From G964020105 sp964020105 (GTDB lineage: Bacteria; Pseudomonadota; Alphaproteobacteria; WRAU01; Hepatincolaceae), in NCBI GenBank assembly GCA_964020105.1, contig OZ026535.1, positions 1,240,001-1,304,000 of the forward strand: 64,000 bases of DNA, read 5' to 3'. Of the stretch, positions 44,951 through 53,893 are shown piece after piece (positions within the stretch are counted from its first letter, which is position 1; each line of letters begins with the position of its first letter). Position numbers and translations under genes: made by a program. The notes under the pieces are model-generated. The model was not told the origin of the DNA and made no database searches. It saw only the letters and a list, made by a program, of their open reading frames with translations.

Positions 44951-45493
44951 ATGAAAACTCAATCTAAAAAATACGGTAAGCTCGCTAATAAAACTTGGCT
45001 TGCTGAACACTACTTTATTAAAAATCCTCATCTAACTAACGATGAGATAGCTAGAATAATATCAAGAGAGGTATCAGAAACCTCAAAGAGGCAAGTTGAC
45101 GTTATTCGTAGCCGTTGGAAAAGCAAAATGCAAAAAGCTATTTCCAGCAAGCTTGAAATAAGCACTCAAACTCTTAAAATAATTACCAGTAAAGATTTTC
45201 AACAATCCTTCTTTGATGCTTTCCTTAGTATAGGCGATCAAATACACAAAAGAATAGAAAAATTGAATAATGTAGAACTAATATATTTGTTCTCTGTAAT
45301 TATGAAAATTTTTTTACGTGAAATATCTCGCCCACAAACTTATTCTAAAATTACAAGTGTTGATGTTCAACAAATCTTACTAGGGGTTTGCGTATCCATC
45401 AATGATGAAATAACCAAAAGAGCCGATGACTTTAAAAATAAAGAACTAATATACTTGTTCTCTGTAATTATGAAGCTTGTTGGTACTGAATAA
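44951..45493 (+). CDS. Putative HTH protein with a duplicated C-terminal segment (phage-like)
   Basis: From the ATG at 44951 a 180-residue basic protein. Its N terminus (KNPHLTNDEIARIISREVS.. RQVDVIRSRWKSKM) looks like a helix-turn-helix domain, of the sort found in terminase small subunits or transposase-associated proteins. The C-terminal half has two similar segments of about 56 residues, both ending ELIYLFSVIMK. The underlying 32-base DNA repeats (45275-45306 and 45443-45474) differ at one base. A GTG/ATG start at 44927 is a weaker alternative. The next frame begins directly after the stop. Function unknown. Confidence 0.5.
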   Translation: MKTQSKKYGKLANKTWLAEHYFIKNPHLTNDEIARIISREVSETSKRQVDVIRSRWKSKMQKAISSKLEISTQTLKIITSKDFQQSFFDAFLSIGDQIHKRIEKLNNVELIYLFSVIMKIFLREISRPQTYSKITSVDVQQILLGVCVSINDEITKRADDFKNKELIYLFSVIMKLVGTE

Positions 45494-45907
45494 ATGTTAC
45501 CCAAATTAAAGGAAGAATTACGTCATTCAATATTCGCACTAAGAGAAGAATTAAATAGTGTCTTAGATAGGGATAAATTAAGAGCTATAACTGCGGCTAC
45601 TACAATTTTAGGATACTCTTCATATAGGGAGTAGAAAAAATGGCTTGATTTTGCTTTTCAAAAAGATAAGTTTTTTGTTAAAATGGTGCTAGGTGCTACG
45701 ATGTATGGGAAATCTGACGTTATTGTTGTGCTAGGGGTTGTTAAAAAATTGTAGCTAATCCCTTAAAAACGTGCATTATTGCAACTAATGAGATGAGTAG
45801 AAGTTCTAATTATTTAAAAGCAATTGGCGAATATTTAAAAACTCTTGGCTTTAGAGGATCATTAAATGCTAAAAGTATCCAACTAAACCAAAACAAAAAA
45901 AGTTTTA
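45494..45907 (+). pseudogene. Remnant of a P-loop ATPase, possibly phage terminase large subunit
   Basis: An ATG immediately after the previous stop opens a 46-codon frame (MLPKLKEELRHSIF.., stop TAG at 45632-45634). The same frame then continues through KWLDFAFQKDKFFVKMVLGA with a Walker A GATMYGKS, and stops at about 45755. A one-base shift then gives LKTCIIATNEMSRSSNYLKA and further coding-like sequence up to the sdhB end. The pieces look like one ATPase gene broken by a stop and a frameshift. With the HTH gene upstream, a small/large terminase pair is suggested but not proven. Confidence 0.5.
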
Positions 45908-46690
45908 CTAATGTCTTAAAACAACCTTTTTCTTAAGTTCAGCAATTGCTTTGCCAGGATTAAGCCCCTTAGGACAAACGTCACTACAGTTCATAATGGT
46001 ATGACAGCTAAATAATCTGGTATGATCATCAAGTTCAGCTAGGCGCTCACCAGTAAACTCATCACGACTATCTTCTATAAATCTGTAGGATTGCAAAAGA
46101 GTAGCAGGACCTAAGTAACCCCTTTCACCATTCCACCAATAACTAGGACAGCTTGTAGTGCAACAAAAACATAATATACATTCCCAAAGACCATCAAGCT
46201 TTTCTCTTTCTTCAGGGCTTTGTAATCTTTCCTTATTATCTTCAACCGGAGTGTCAGTTTTAATCCATGGCTCAATTGCCTCATATTGGGCATAGGAGGT
46301 GGTTAAATCTACAACTAAATCTTTAATAACAGGACGGTGTGGTAGAGGATAGATTCTTATTTTGCCTTTATATTCATTAATTTTTCTGATGCAAGCCAAG
46401 GTGTTTTTACCATTGATATTAAAAGAACAAGAGCCACAAATACCCTCACGACATGACCTTCTAAAAACCAAAGAAGTATCTATTTCATCTTTAATCTTCA
46501 TAAGTACATCTAAAATCATAGGACCACAGTTATCCATATCAATTTCAAAAGTATCATATCTAGGATTTGCGTCCACCTCTGGATCCCACCTATAAACTTC
46601 GAAAACTCTAATATTAGAAACTCCTGGGGAAACCTTAAAGTATTGACCTTTTTTAACGACAGAGTTTTTTGGCAAAGCAAATTCAACCAT
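45908..46690 (-). CDS. sdhB: Succinate dehydrogenase iron-sulfur subunit
   Basis: Electron-transfer subunit of complex II (260 residues). The 2Fe-2S site CREGICGSCSFNINGKNTLAC, the 4Fe-4S site CILCFCCTTSCPSYWWN and the 3Fe-4S site CHTIMNCSDVCPKGLNP are all intact. It is the last gene of sdhCDAB; a 64-base gap separates it from sdhA. Decayed accessory sequence abuts its 3' end, and the last antisense frame of that remnant overlaps it by about 29 bases. Confidence 0.98.
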   Translation of the reverse strand: MVEFALPKNSVVKKGQYFKVSPGVSNIRVFEVYRWDPEVDANPRYDTFEIDMDNCGPMILDVLMKIKDEIDTSLVFRRSCREGICGSCSFNINGKNTLACIRKINEYKGKIRIYPLPHRPVIKDLVVDLTTSYAQYEAIEPWIKTDTPVEDNKERLQSPEEREKLDGLWECILCFCCTTSCPSYWWNGERGYLGPATLLQSYRFIEDSRDEFTGERLAELDDHTRLFSCHTIMNCSDVCPKGLNPGKAIAELKKKVVLRH

Positions 46691-46754
46691 TACTCAATCC
46701 TCCAGAAAAAATAACTTTTAATAAGCAACTCATAAGTAACTCCTCCATAATATC

Positions 46755-48542
46755 TTAATAAACTCTTTTTTTAGGTTCAATGTATTCCACTTCGTTTGTG
46801 AGAGTCCATGTGTGAACTGGTCTGCTGCTAATTTTAACTTTATCTTTTTTATTAGCCCCATAAGCAAGGGTATGCTTTAAAAAATTAACATCATCACGCT
46901 CTGGGAAGTCTTCCCTTGAATGAGCTCCCCTACTTTCTTCTCTACTTAAGGCAGACGCAACTATAGTGCGAGATGTCATAAGTAAGTTTTCCAACTCCAT
47001 CGCTTCAATCAAAGAATAATTCCAAATTAAAGATTTATCTTGTAATCCAATGCTAGACATGGAATCAGAAACGTTATCTATTGTAAGAATAGCCCTCTCA
47101 AGACTATTTTTTTCTCTAAATACAGAAGCATCTTGCTGCATAGCTTTCTGCATAGCTAAGCGTACTTCAGCAACTTTAAGATTTCCCTTAGAGCTTATTA
47201 TGTTATCAAGCTTGTTGATAGTAGGCTCTGCAGCATATTTGGGTAAAGGTTGTTTGGTAGCACCAGGTTTAGAGATTTCCTTAAACCTTAAAGCTGTTGC
47301 TTTACCAAAGACAACAAGATCCAAAAGAGAATTAGATCCTAATCTATTGGCACCATGAACAGAAACACAAGCGGCCTCACCAACTGCCATTAATCCAGGA
47401 ACAATGGCGTCCCTATTGAAACCCGTGGGATTTATCACCTCAGCATAATGATTAGTAGGAATTCCTCCCATATTATAGTGAGCAGTAGGAATAACAGGAC
47501 AAGCTTCCTTAGTAATATCAACATCCGCAAATACTTTTGCAGTTTCAATTATTCCAGGTAGTTTTTTATGAAGTTCAGCCGAATCTATATGCTCTAAATG
47601 AAGCTCAATATGATCTTTATACTTACCAACTCCCCTCCCTTCACGGATTTCTATAGTCATAGCCCTAGAGCAAACGTCACGAGAGGCTAAATCTTTAGCA
47701 CTTGGAGCATATTTTTCCATAAATCTCTCTCCTAAAGAGTTAGTAAAATATCCCCCCTCCCCACGAGCAGCCTCAGTAATTAAGCAACCAGGTCCATAAA
47801 GCCCTGTTGGATGAAACTGCACAAACTCCATATCTTGCAAAGCTATCCCAGCCCTTAAAGCCATACCATAACCATCCCCAGTGCATGTATGAGCCAAGGT
47901 AGATGAGAAGTAGGTTCTTCCTCCTCCTCCTGTGGCAAGGACTACCATGTTACTGTGAAATCTGTGCAAAGTGCCATCCTCAAGACATAAAGCCATTACA
48001 CCAACACAAGTATCATCATTCATTATTAATTCTGTAGAGAAATATTCAACATAAAACTTCACTTTACGCTTTAGGCACTGCTGATACAAAGCATGTAACA
48101 TTGCATGCCCTGTCATATCAGCCGCAGCACATGCTCTTTCTACTAAAGATTCGCCAAAGTTTTTTGTATGCCCTCCGAACTTACGTTGATATATTTTACC
48201 TTCTTTAGTTCTTGAAAAAGGAACCCCATAGTGTTCCAATTCATAAACTGCAGCGGCAGCATTTTTACACATATACTCTATTGCATCTTGATCTCCGAGC
48301 CAATCAGAACCTTTAACAGTGTCATACATATGCCATTGCCATTTATCTTCATTAACATTAGATAAAGCAGCGCCAATCCCTCCTTGAGCAGCAATAGTAT
48401 GACTCCTTGTAGGAAAAATTTTCGTTACACAAGCTACAGAAAAACCAGCTTCTACCATGCCAAGGGCAGAACGCAACCCTGCTCCTCCAGCTCCTACCAC
48501 CACAACGTCATAACTGTGATCAATGATTTTATACTTACTCAA
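46755..48542 (-). CDS. sdhA: Succinate dehydrogenase flavoprotein subunit
   Basis: FAD-bearing catalytic subunit oxidising succinate to fumarate. It has VVVVGAGGAGLRSALGM, the His for covalent FAD in SHTIAAQGGIGAALSN, FHPTGLYGPGCLITEAARGEGG and HGANRLGSNSLLDLVVFG. I favour a TTG start at 48542 (SKYKIIDHSYDVVVVG, 595 residues), with GGGGGAT about 10 bases upstream; a GTG at 48575 right after the sdhD stop would give 606 residues. Both are non-ATG. FAD insertion would use SdhE, encoded at 39.6-39.9 kb. Confidence 0.97.
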   Translation of the reverse strand: MSKYKIIDHSYDVVVVGAGGAGLRSALGMVEAGFSVACVTKIFPTRSHTIAAQGGIGAALSNVNEDKWQWHMYDTVKGSDWLGDQDAIEYMCKNAAAAVYELEHYGVPFSRTKEGKIYQRKFGGHTKNFGESLVERACAAADMTGHAMLHALYQQCLKRKVKFYVEYFSTELIMNDDTCVGVMALCLEDGTLHRFHSNMVVLATGGGGRTYFSSTLAHTCTGDGYGMALRAGIALQDMEFVQFHPTGLYGPGCLITEAARGEGGYFTNSLGERFMEKYAPSAKDLASRDVCSRAMTIEIREGRGVGKYKDHIELHLEHIDSAELHKKLPGIIETAKVFADVDITKEACPVIPTAHYNMGGIPTNHYAEVINPTGFNRDAIVPGLMAVGEAACVSVHGANRLGSNSLLDLVVFGKATALRFKEISKPGATKQPLPKYAAEPTINKLDNIISSKGNLKVAEVRLAMQKAMQQDASVFREKNSLERAILTIDNVSDSMSSIGLQDKSLIWNYSLIEAMELENLLMTSRTIVASALSREESRGAHSREDFPERDDVNFLKHTLAYGANKKDKVKISSRPVHTWTLTNEVEYIEPKKRVY

Positions 48543-48579
48543 AAAAACTATCCCCCTTTTTAGGATTATTAACACTTTT

Positions 48580-48993
48580 CTAAAAAATTGCCGCCATTAA
48601 AATACTAACCACACATATCACCACCACAAAGCCAAAAAATAATCTTACCCCAAGAATAGCAAAAAAATTGATCGCCCTATTATGTACATAATCGTTAATT
48701 ACAGTGATAACTCCATAGGCACCATGCCAGCATAATGTCACGATGGCTATTATCAAGCAAGAGGTATTAATTGGATTGCTTAACCACTTAATAAATAAGC
48801 TATAATCAGCAGCATTGCCAAATATTAATAGGGAAACTAAAACATAAAGAGTAAAAGGAACAGATAATACCGCCTGTATCCTTGAAACTAACCACTCATG
48901 AGATCCCCTATATGAGGAGCCAACTCCTTTTGCTTGTGCCAATTTGCTTTTTTTTTCATAGTCCTTAGGACCCAATGAGCTTCCATAAGCCAT
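48580..48993 (-). CDS. sdhD: Succinate dehydrogenase membrane anchor subunit
   Basis: Membrane subunit contributing to quinone and haem binding. The 137 residues have three membrane segments and the family features HEWLVSRIQAVLSVPFTLY (Ser/Arg near the quinone site) and LCWHGAYGVITVINDYVHN with the haem-ligand-like His. A polar N-terminal extension of about 25 residues precedes the core. It follows sdhC by 9 bases. Confidence 0.92.
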   Translation of the reverse strand: MAYGSSLGPKDYEKKSKLAQAKGVGSSYRGSHEWLVSRIQAVLSVPFTLYVLVSLLIFGNAADYSLFIKWLSNPINTSCLIIAIVTLCWHGAYGVITVINDYVHNRAINFFAILGVRLFFGFVVVICVVSILMAAIF

Positions 48994-49002
48994 AATCTGC
49001 TC

Positions 49003-49401
49003 CTATATCATATCGTATTGAAATAAAATCCACACCCATGTTAGTAGTGAAGCTGCCATACTAAGCATAATCATACCAACACCGCTTAGAAAAACTTCTT
49101 TTTTAGTTAACCAATATCCTAAGTCAAAAATTAAGAATCTCAACCCATTAATCAGGTGATAATAAAATGCAATAGTAAAGCCAACCAATGATAAATACCC
49201 AAACCATGAAGTAATAAAAACTATAAAATAATTATAATATGTATCGCCCATGGCAAGACAAAACAGCCAAGAACTAAGGTATAGCAGACCAACTGTAGAA
49301 ATTATTCCCGTTACTCTATTAAAAAACGATGGGCCGGATGTCATCTCCTTAGAGAAGATATTGTATACCTGTAAATGAGGCGATATTGGTCTTTTATTCA
49401 T
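49003..49401 (-). CDS. sdhC: Succinate dehydrogenase cytochrome b556 subunit
   Basis: Haem-binding membrane subunit, 132 residues, three membrane segments. RPISPHLQVYNIFSKEMTSGPSFFNRVTGI at the N terminus (split here by reading) and the haem His in FYYHLINGLRFLIFDLGY are diagnostic. It starts the operon sdhC-sdhD-sdhA-sdhB, 66 bases downstream of the dcu gene on the same strand. Confidence 0.96.
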   Translation of the reverse strand: MNKRPISPHLQVYNIFSKEMTSGPSFFNRVTGIISTVGLLYLSSWLFCLAMGDTYYNYFIVFITSWFGYLSLVGFTIAFYYHLINGLRFLIFDLGYWLTKKEVFLSGVGMIMLSMAASLLTWVWILFQYDMI

Positions 49402-49466
49402 AAAAACAACTCCCTAGATAGATAAAAGTTAACAATATTCCCTATAATAACTCATATTATAAATAT

Positions 49467-50777
49467 TTACAACACAATTTCAGCAATAAAAAACCCTATT
49501 ATAACGCTAAATAAAACAGCCAAAATTCCAGGTATTAGAAAAGAGTGATTAAAAACATATTTACCCATTTTAGTAGTTCCAGTGTAGTCCATCTGGACTG
49601 CTGCTATTAAAGTTGGATAGGTTGGCAATACAAACAATGCGCTAACTGCGGCAAAAGAGGCAATTAGAACCTCTGGCGATAGCCCTAAAGCTAAGCCAAG
49701 TGGCATCATGGCTACAGTTGTAGCAGCTTGCGAATATAATAACATTGAGATAAAGAACAAAATAAAAGCAAAAGTCCATGGGTAAATAATTAAGAAATCA
49801 CCAGCAAAGGATTTTATATCATCTTTATAATATGTAATAATAGTATCTCCTAGCCAGGCAACCCCTATTACACATAAAGCAGCCGACATTCCATTCTTAA
49901 AACTAGATTGACTTGTAAGTTTGCTTATATCAACTTTAGTTACGATTGTCATAATATAACTACCCAAGAGCATAAGTATAACGATCAATAAAGCATTATC
50001 GATACCTTTATTATTACTATAAATTGGCTTTAATTGAGGAAACAAGCCATAAATCATTATGGCTATGATGATCACTAAAAAGATTAATACAGCTAGTTTA
50101 GATGTTAAAGGAAAGTCAGCTTTAAGTGGTTTTGCCGCAGCTTTAGTAATAAGAGCATTGTTTTTATTTGCAATATAAGGTTTATAGGTTTTTAAATCTT
50201 GTGGAAAAAAAAGTTGCACACAAGACATAAGCATCACTCCTAAAAAAGCTGAAGGAATTACAATGGCGAGCAATTGTAATAAAGAAATACCAAGTGGTTC
50301 TAATATACCTATGAAGGCAATCAGAGCTGCACTTACTGGGGAAGCAGTAATAGCAATCTGTGAAGCAACAACAGCACTACTTAAGGGCCTAACCGGACGT
50401 ATCCCTTGTTCTTTTGCCACCTCAACAATTACAGGCATAATTGAATATGCCGTATGCCCTGTGCCGGCAAAGAGAGTCATAAAAAAAGTAACGCTAGGTG
50501 CTAAAAAATTAATATATTTAGGATTTTTTCTTAAAATAATTTCAGCAAGATAAACTAAATAAGCCAATCCTCCTGCCAACTCCAACACAGCTATCGCCCC
50601 TATTACCGCAATAATTATAAAAACAACATTTACCGGTAAATTACCAGGTGTAATCCCTAAAACCATAGTGAAAAGATATAACCCTAAACCAGAAGCAAAG
50701 GCTATCCCTAACCCACCAAGCCTTGCTCCTAAATAAATTGAAAGTATTAAAATTATCATACATATTAGTGCAAACAT
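49467..50777 (-). CDS. Anaerobic C4-dicarboxylate antiporter (DcuA/DcuB family)
   Basis: Inner-membrane exchanger of aspartate, fumarate, malate and succinate. The 436-residue protein has 10-12 membrane segments and the family lines LGARLGGLGIAFASGLGLY, LFAGTGHTAYSIMPVIVEVAKE (two parts) and PVRPLSSAVVASQIAITASPVSAA. It lies 36-bp class spacing downstream of aspA and just upstream of sdhC. Together these suggest aspartate uptake, deamination to fumarate, and exchange of fumarate or succinate. DcuA and DcuB cannot be separated by eye. Confidence 0.92.
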   Translation of the reverse strand: MFALICMIILILSIYLGARLGGLGIAFASGLGLYLFTMVLGITPGNLPVNVVFIIIAVIGAIAVLELAGGLAYLVYLAEIILRKNPKYINFLAPSVTFFMTLFAGTGHTAYSIMPVIVEVAKEQGIRPVRPLSSAVVASQIAITASPVSAALIAFIGILEPLGISLLQLLAIVIPSAFLGVMLMSCVQLFFPQDLKTYKPYIANKNNALITKAAAKPLKADFPLTSKLAVLIFLVIIIAIMIYGLFPQLKPIYSNNKGIDNALLIVILMLLGSYIMTIVTKVDISKLTSQSSFKNGMSAALCVIGVAWLGDTIITYYKDDIKSFAGDFLIIYPWTFAFILFFISMLLYSQAATTVAMMPLGLALGLSPEVLIASFAAVSALFVLPTYPTLIAAVQMDYTGTTKMGKYVFNHSFLIPGILAVLFSVIIGFFIAEIVL

Positions 50778-50813
50778 AACTACCTCCCAGTTTTTTATTA
50801 ATAAATAAAATAG

Positions 50814-52202
50814 TTATTGTGATATATTAGTGATTTTTTTAAGATCAAGAATTTCTCTAAGTTTTCCTTCCTCCATCAACTCCATTTCTAAAACCACCTG
50901 ATAAACTGACTTATTTTCGTATAAACATTTTTGTGCCACCTCGGTGGATTTCTTATAACCAAGGTAAGGATTAAGCGCTGTAACTATACCAATGTTATTT
51001 TCAGCATCCCTAAAACATTTATCAACATTAGCAACTATACCATCAATACAGTTGTTACGTAAAGTTTGCAGAGCATTTTCAAGCATACTAGCACCACTTA
51101 ATAAATTAAAAGCGATCAAAGGTTCAAAAGCATTGAGCTCAAGTTGTCCACCCTCAACTGCAAAGGCAATGGCAGTATCATAGCCTACTATCTGAAAGCA
51201 CACCTGATTAACTACCTCAGGTATAACCGGATTTATTTTCCCTGGCATAATAGAACTACCTGCTTGTTTAGCAGGCAAAACAATTTCAGAGAATCCTGCT
51301 CTTGGCCCTGAGGAAAGCAGACGCAAATCGTTACATATCTTTGATAATTGTAGAGCAAATCTTTTGATGGCTCCAGAGACAAGGGAAAAACCGCTAGCAT
51401 CCTGAGTTCCCGCAAAAAGATCCTTTAATATAAAAAAATCTTTACCTATATAATTTTTAATATTCTTTTCCATAACTGCTATGTATTTTGCGTGAGAAGC
51501 TATTCCAGTCCCTATGGCTGTTCCTCCTGTATTTAGCCCTAAGAGGGTTTTTTGTGCATCTTCTAGATCAGATAGGGATGATTTTATCTGCGTTGAATAG
51601 TTTGCAAACCCTTGTCCAAGCGTCATAGGCACAGCGTCCTGTAACTGCGTTCTCCCAATTTTAACAACATCTTTAAACTCTACAGCTTTCTTATCTAAAG
51701 AATTAATTAATTTAAGCATTTCTTTGTATAAATTCTGCAGCGTAAAATATACAGCCACTTTAATCGACGAAGGATAAGTATCATTGGTTGATTGCCCCAT
51801 ATTAACATGATCTGTATGGCTTAAAAACTTATAATCACCCTTTTGTTTACCCATCAATTCTAAAGCAATATTACTAATAACCTCATTAACATTCATATTC
51901 ATAGAAGTTCCAGCACCACCTTGTATTGGATCTATAACAAATTCTTCATGGAAACCACCTTGTAAAATCTTATCACACGCATGGATTATGAAAGTTGCAA
52001 GATCTTTATCTAAAAGTCCTATTTCACAGTTACTAAGTGCTGAACATTTTTTTAATTTAACAAAGGAATTTATAAATATTGGAAACATTTTTGTTTTAAA
52101 TCCTGTGATAGGAAAATTATCAAGCGCCCGCTTAGTATGAATACCATAATAACTGTCTTTAGGAATTTTTTTTTCCCCTATCAAATCACTCTCAACTCTC
52201 AT
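50814..52202 (-). CDS. aspA: Aspartate ammonia-lyase
   Basis: Converts L-aspartate to fumarate and ammonia. From the ATG at 52202 (MRVESDLIGEKKIPKDSYYG) it has 462 residues, the usual length; AGGA lies about 9 bases upstream. A longer frame from 52274 adds 24 unmatched residues. The superfamily signature GSSIMPGKINPV is present, as are GTSMNMNVNEVI and HVNMGQSTNDTYPS. Fumarase shares the signature, but the N terminus and the GTSxNMNxNEV line favour aspartase, and the adjacent Dcu transporter agrees. Confidence 0.95.
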   Translation of the reverse strand: MRVESDLIGEKKIPKDSYYGIHTKRALDNFPITGFKTKMFPIFINSFVKLKKCSALSNCEIGLLDKDLATFIIHACDKILQGGFHEEFVIDPIQGGAGTSMNMNVNEVISNIALELMGKQKGDYKFLSHTDHVNMGQSTNDTYPSSIKVAVYFTLQNLYKEMLKLINSLDKKAVEFKDVVKIGRTQLQDAVPMTLGQGFANYSTQIKSSLSDLEDAQKTLLGLNTGGTAIGTGIASHAKYIAVMEKNIKNYIGKDFFILKDLFAGTQDASGFSLVSGAIKRFALQLSKICNDLRLLSSGPRAGFSEIVLPAKQAGSSIMPGKINPVIPEVVNQVCFQIVGYDTAIAFAVEGGQLELNAFEPLIAFNLLSGASMLENALQTLRNNCIDGIVANVDKCFRDAENNIGIVTALNPYLGYKKSTEVAQKCLYENKSVYQVVLEMELMEEGKLREILDLKKITNISQ

Positions 52203-52447
52203 ATATAAATGTCCTGTGTGAATCTTAAATGTAAATATCATATCTCTAAGTGTGTAAGAGTTTATAAAATTCACAGCTGAAGGGATATAATTTAAACCAG
52301 ATAATTATAAATTATCTTTCTATTAAATAACAAATATAATCTATTATAAATAAGCTAAATAAAATAACTATGATTATTTTTACAATTTCCAACTTACTTC
52401 ATAAATAATTAGATTCCCTAAGGAAAAAATTAATTATTCCATCAGTG
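52203..52447. other. Intergenic region upstream of aspA and downstream of rplT
   Basis: AT-rich and without ORFs. It must contain the aspA promoter (minus strand); no convincing -35/-10 pair stands out. The rplT terminator occupies its far end. Confidence 0.4.
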
Positions 52448-52475
52448 AAAAAAAAGGGAGTAAATTAAACTCCCT
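52448..52475 (-). terminator. Rho-independent terminator of the thrS-infC-rpmI-rplT operon
   Basis: On the minus strand AGGGAGT, a 7-base loop and ACTCCCT form a perfect 7-bp stem (plus-strand 52455-52475), followed directly by a run of at least seven T (A-run 52448-52454 on the plus strand). It lies about 40 bases after the rplT stop. This is the only textbook intrinsic terminator in the window. Confidence 0.88.
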
Positions 52476-52513
52476 AATTAATATTTGACAGCTATTATAA
52501 GAAACCAAAATGA

Positions 52514-52912
52514 CTACTTTTTCTTTGTTTCAACATTAGGGGTACTAGCGACAGTAGTTGCCAAAGCTTCTTTAGATTTATTAACAAACACTGAAAAAGC
52601 CGTACTGTTACGAACAGCAACATCCGCTAACATTTTACGATTAACTTCTATATTGGCCTTTTTTAAGCCGTTCATAAATTTCGAATAGCTGAGCCCATGC
52701 TCCCTAGAAGCGGCGTTAATTCTTTGAATCCAAAGGGATCTAAAGTCTCTTTTTTTGTTTTTACGATCACGATAAGCATATTGAAGAGCTTTTTCAACTT
52801 TTCCAAGAGCTATTCTAAAAACGTTTTTATTTCTTCCTCTAAAGCCTTTAGCTAATTTTAGAATTTTTTTATGTCTTTTACGAGCAGTTACACCTCTTTT
52901 TACTCTGGCCAT
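52514..52912 (-). CDS. rplT: 50S ribosomal protein L20
   Basis: Ribosomal large-subunit protein and assembly factor. MARVKRGVTARKRHKKILKLAKGFRGRNKNVFR and LWIQRINAASREHGLSYSKF are diagnostic (each read in parts). At 132 residues it carries a C-terminal extension of about 14 residues (ending NVETKKK) compared with the usual 118. It follows rpmI by 2 bases. Confidence 0.98.
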   Translation of the reverse strand: MARVKRGVTARKRHKKILKLAKGFRGRNKNVFRIALGKVEKALQYAYRDRKNKKRDFRSLWIQRINAASREHGLSYSKFMNGLKKANIEVNRKMLADVAVRNSTAFSVFVNKSKEALATTVASTPNVETKKK

Positions 52913-52914
52913 TA

Positions 52915-53109
52915 CTATACCCTCACGAATCTTTTAACAAATTTAGTATCAGCAGCACAAAGAACCTTCATGCCCCTATTACTTCTTTTCATAGTTTTAG
53001 ATCTTCTGCGTAAAAAGTGCTGTTTGCATCCACAGCCAACCTTAATTAGTCCACTTGCTGTAACTTTAAAGCGTTTTACAGCGCTCGACTTTGTTTTTAA
53101 TTTGGGCAT
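52915..53109 (-). CDS. rpmI: 50S ribosomal protein L35
   Basis: A 64-residue basic protein from the ATG at 53109: MPKLKTKSSAVKRFKVTASG and the HFLRRRSKTMKR centre identify L35. AGAGG precedes this ATG. The frame is open further upstream (to 53166) but the extra 19 residues are not part of the family. Order infC-rpmI-rplT is universal in bacteria. Confidence 0.97.
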   Translation of the reverse strand: MPKLKTKSSAVKRFKVTASGLIKVGCGCKQHFLRRRSKTMKRSNRGMKVLCAADTKFVKRFVRV

Positions 53110-53217
53110 TTTTTCCTCTTTAAATTTAATTATTTGTGCCTCGGCATACCCTGCCTTATCATCCAAGTAGTAGGGTAGTATAAATTATCAAGAAAATCAA
53201 GGATTATTTAGCCAAAA

Positions 53218-53814
53218 TTAAGCTTCTTTTTCACTTAAAGATAAGATAGGAGCAAAAATAACTATAGCATTGTTGCCTTCTAATTTAGGATTTAATTCTA
53301 TTTTAGCGGCCTCAGCTCCACCTAGATCGTCATAAAACTTATTAAGCAAGATTAATGCTTTATCTGAATAAGCAAGTTCACGTCCTCTCAACTTAACACC
53401 AATTTTAACTTTACATTTATCCTCTAAGAGGGCTCTAAGTTTTTTCAATTTTACTTGATAATCATGCTCGGCTATTCCTATATGAATATATAACTCTTTC
53501 ATGGAAGTGTTTTTTTGTTTCTTTTTAGAATCGTGTTTTTTCTTTTTTAAGGAATAAAGATATCTGCCATAATCAAGAATTTTACAAACCGGAGTTTCTT
53601 TATCAAAATTAACTTCAACCAAATCCAAACCATTGCTTTTTGCCATATGCAGAGCTTCTTGTATTGGTAGCACCCCAATCATATCACCATTTTCATCTAT
53701 AAGACGAACCTGTTTAGCTTTTATTTCATCGTTTACTCTAACGCCAGCAGTTTTGGGAAGATTTTTAGCGTTTTTCTTATCTGATTTATCAAACATATCC
53801 AATTTTTTGGTCAA
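53218..53814 (-). CDS. infC: Translation initiation factor IF-3
   Basis: Controls start-codon selection and subunit dissociation. The 198-residue protein has the N-domain (GVRVNDEIKAKQVRLIDENG, LPIQEALHMAKSNGLDLVEV), a lysine-rich linker and the C-domain. The frame appears to start at TTG (53814) with GGGG six bases upstream; an ATG at 53796 is an alternative. A rare start codon is the known basis of IF-3 autoregulation in E. coli (AUU), so the TTG may be functional. It lies between thrS and rpmI. Confidence 0.96.
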   Translation of the reverse strand: MTKKLDMFDKSDKKNAKNLPKTAGVRVNDEIKAKQVRLIDENGDMIGVLPIQEALHMAKSNGLDLVEVNFDKETPVCKILDYGRYLYSLKKKKHDSKKKQKNTSMKELYIHIGIAEHDYQVKLKKLRALLEDKCKVKIGVKLRGRELAYSDKALILLNKFYDDLGGAEAAKIELNPKLEGNNAIVIFAPILSLSEKEA

Positions 53815-53893
53815 AAAAACCCCTATTTTGTTACAAAAATATCACTCTAAGAGGATAATATAAATCACCCAATAATACAATATATTTATTAAG

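Noticed and set aside
49467..52202. aspA and dcu as recent horizontal acquisitions
   Set aside because: Base composition and codon use look like the surrounding genes; without phylogeny there is no support for transfer.
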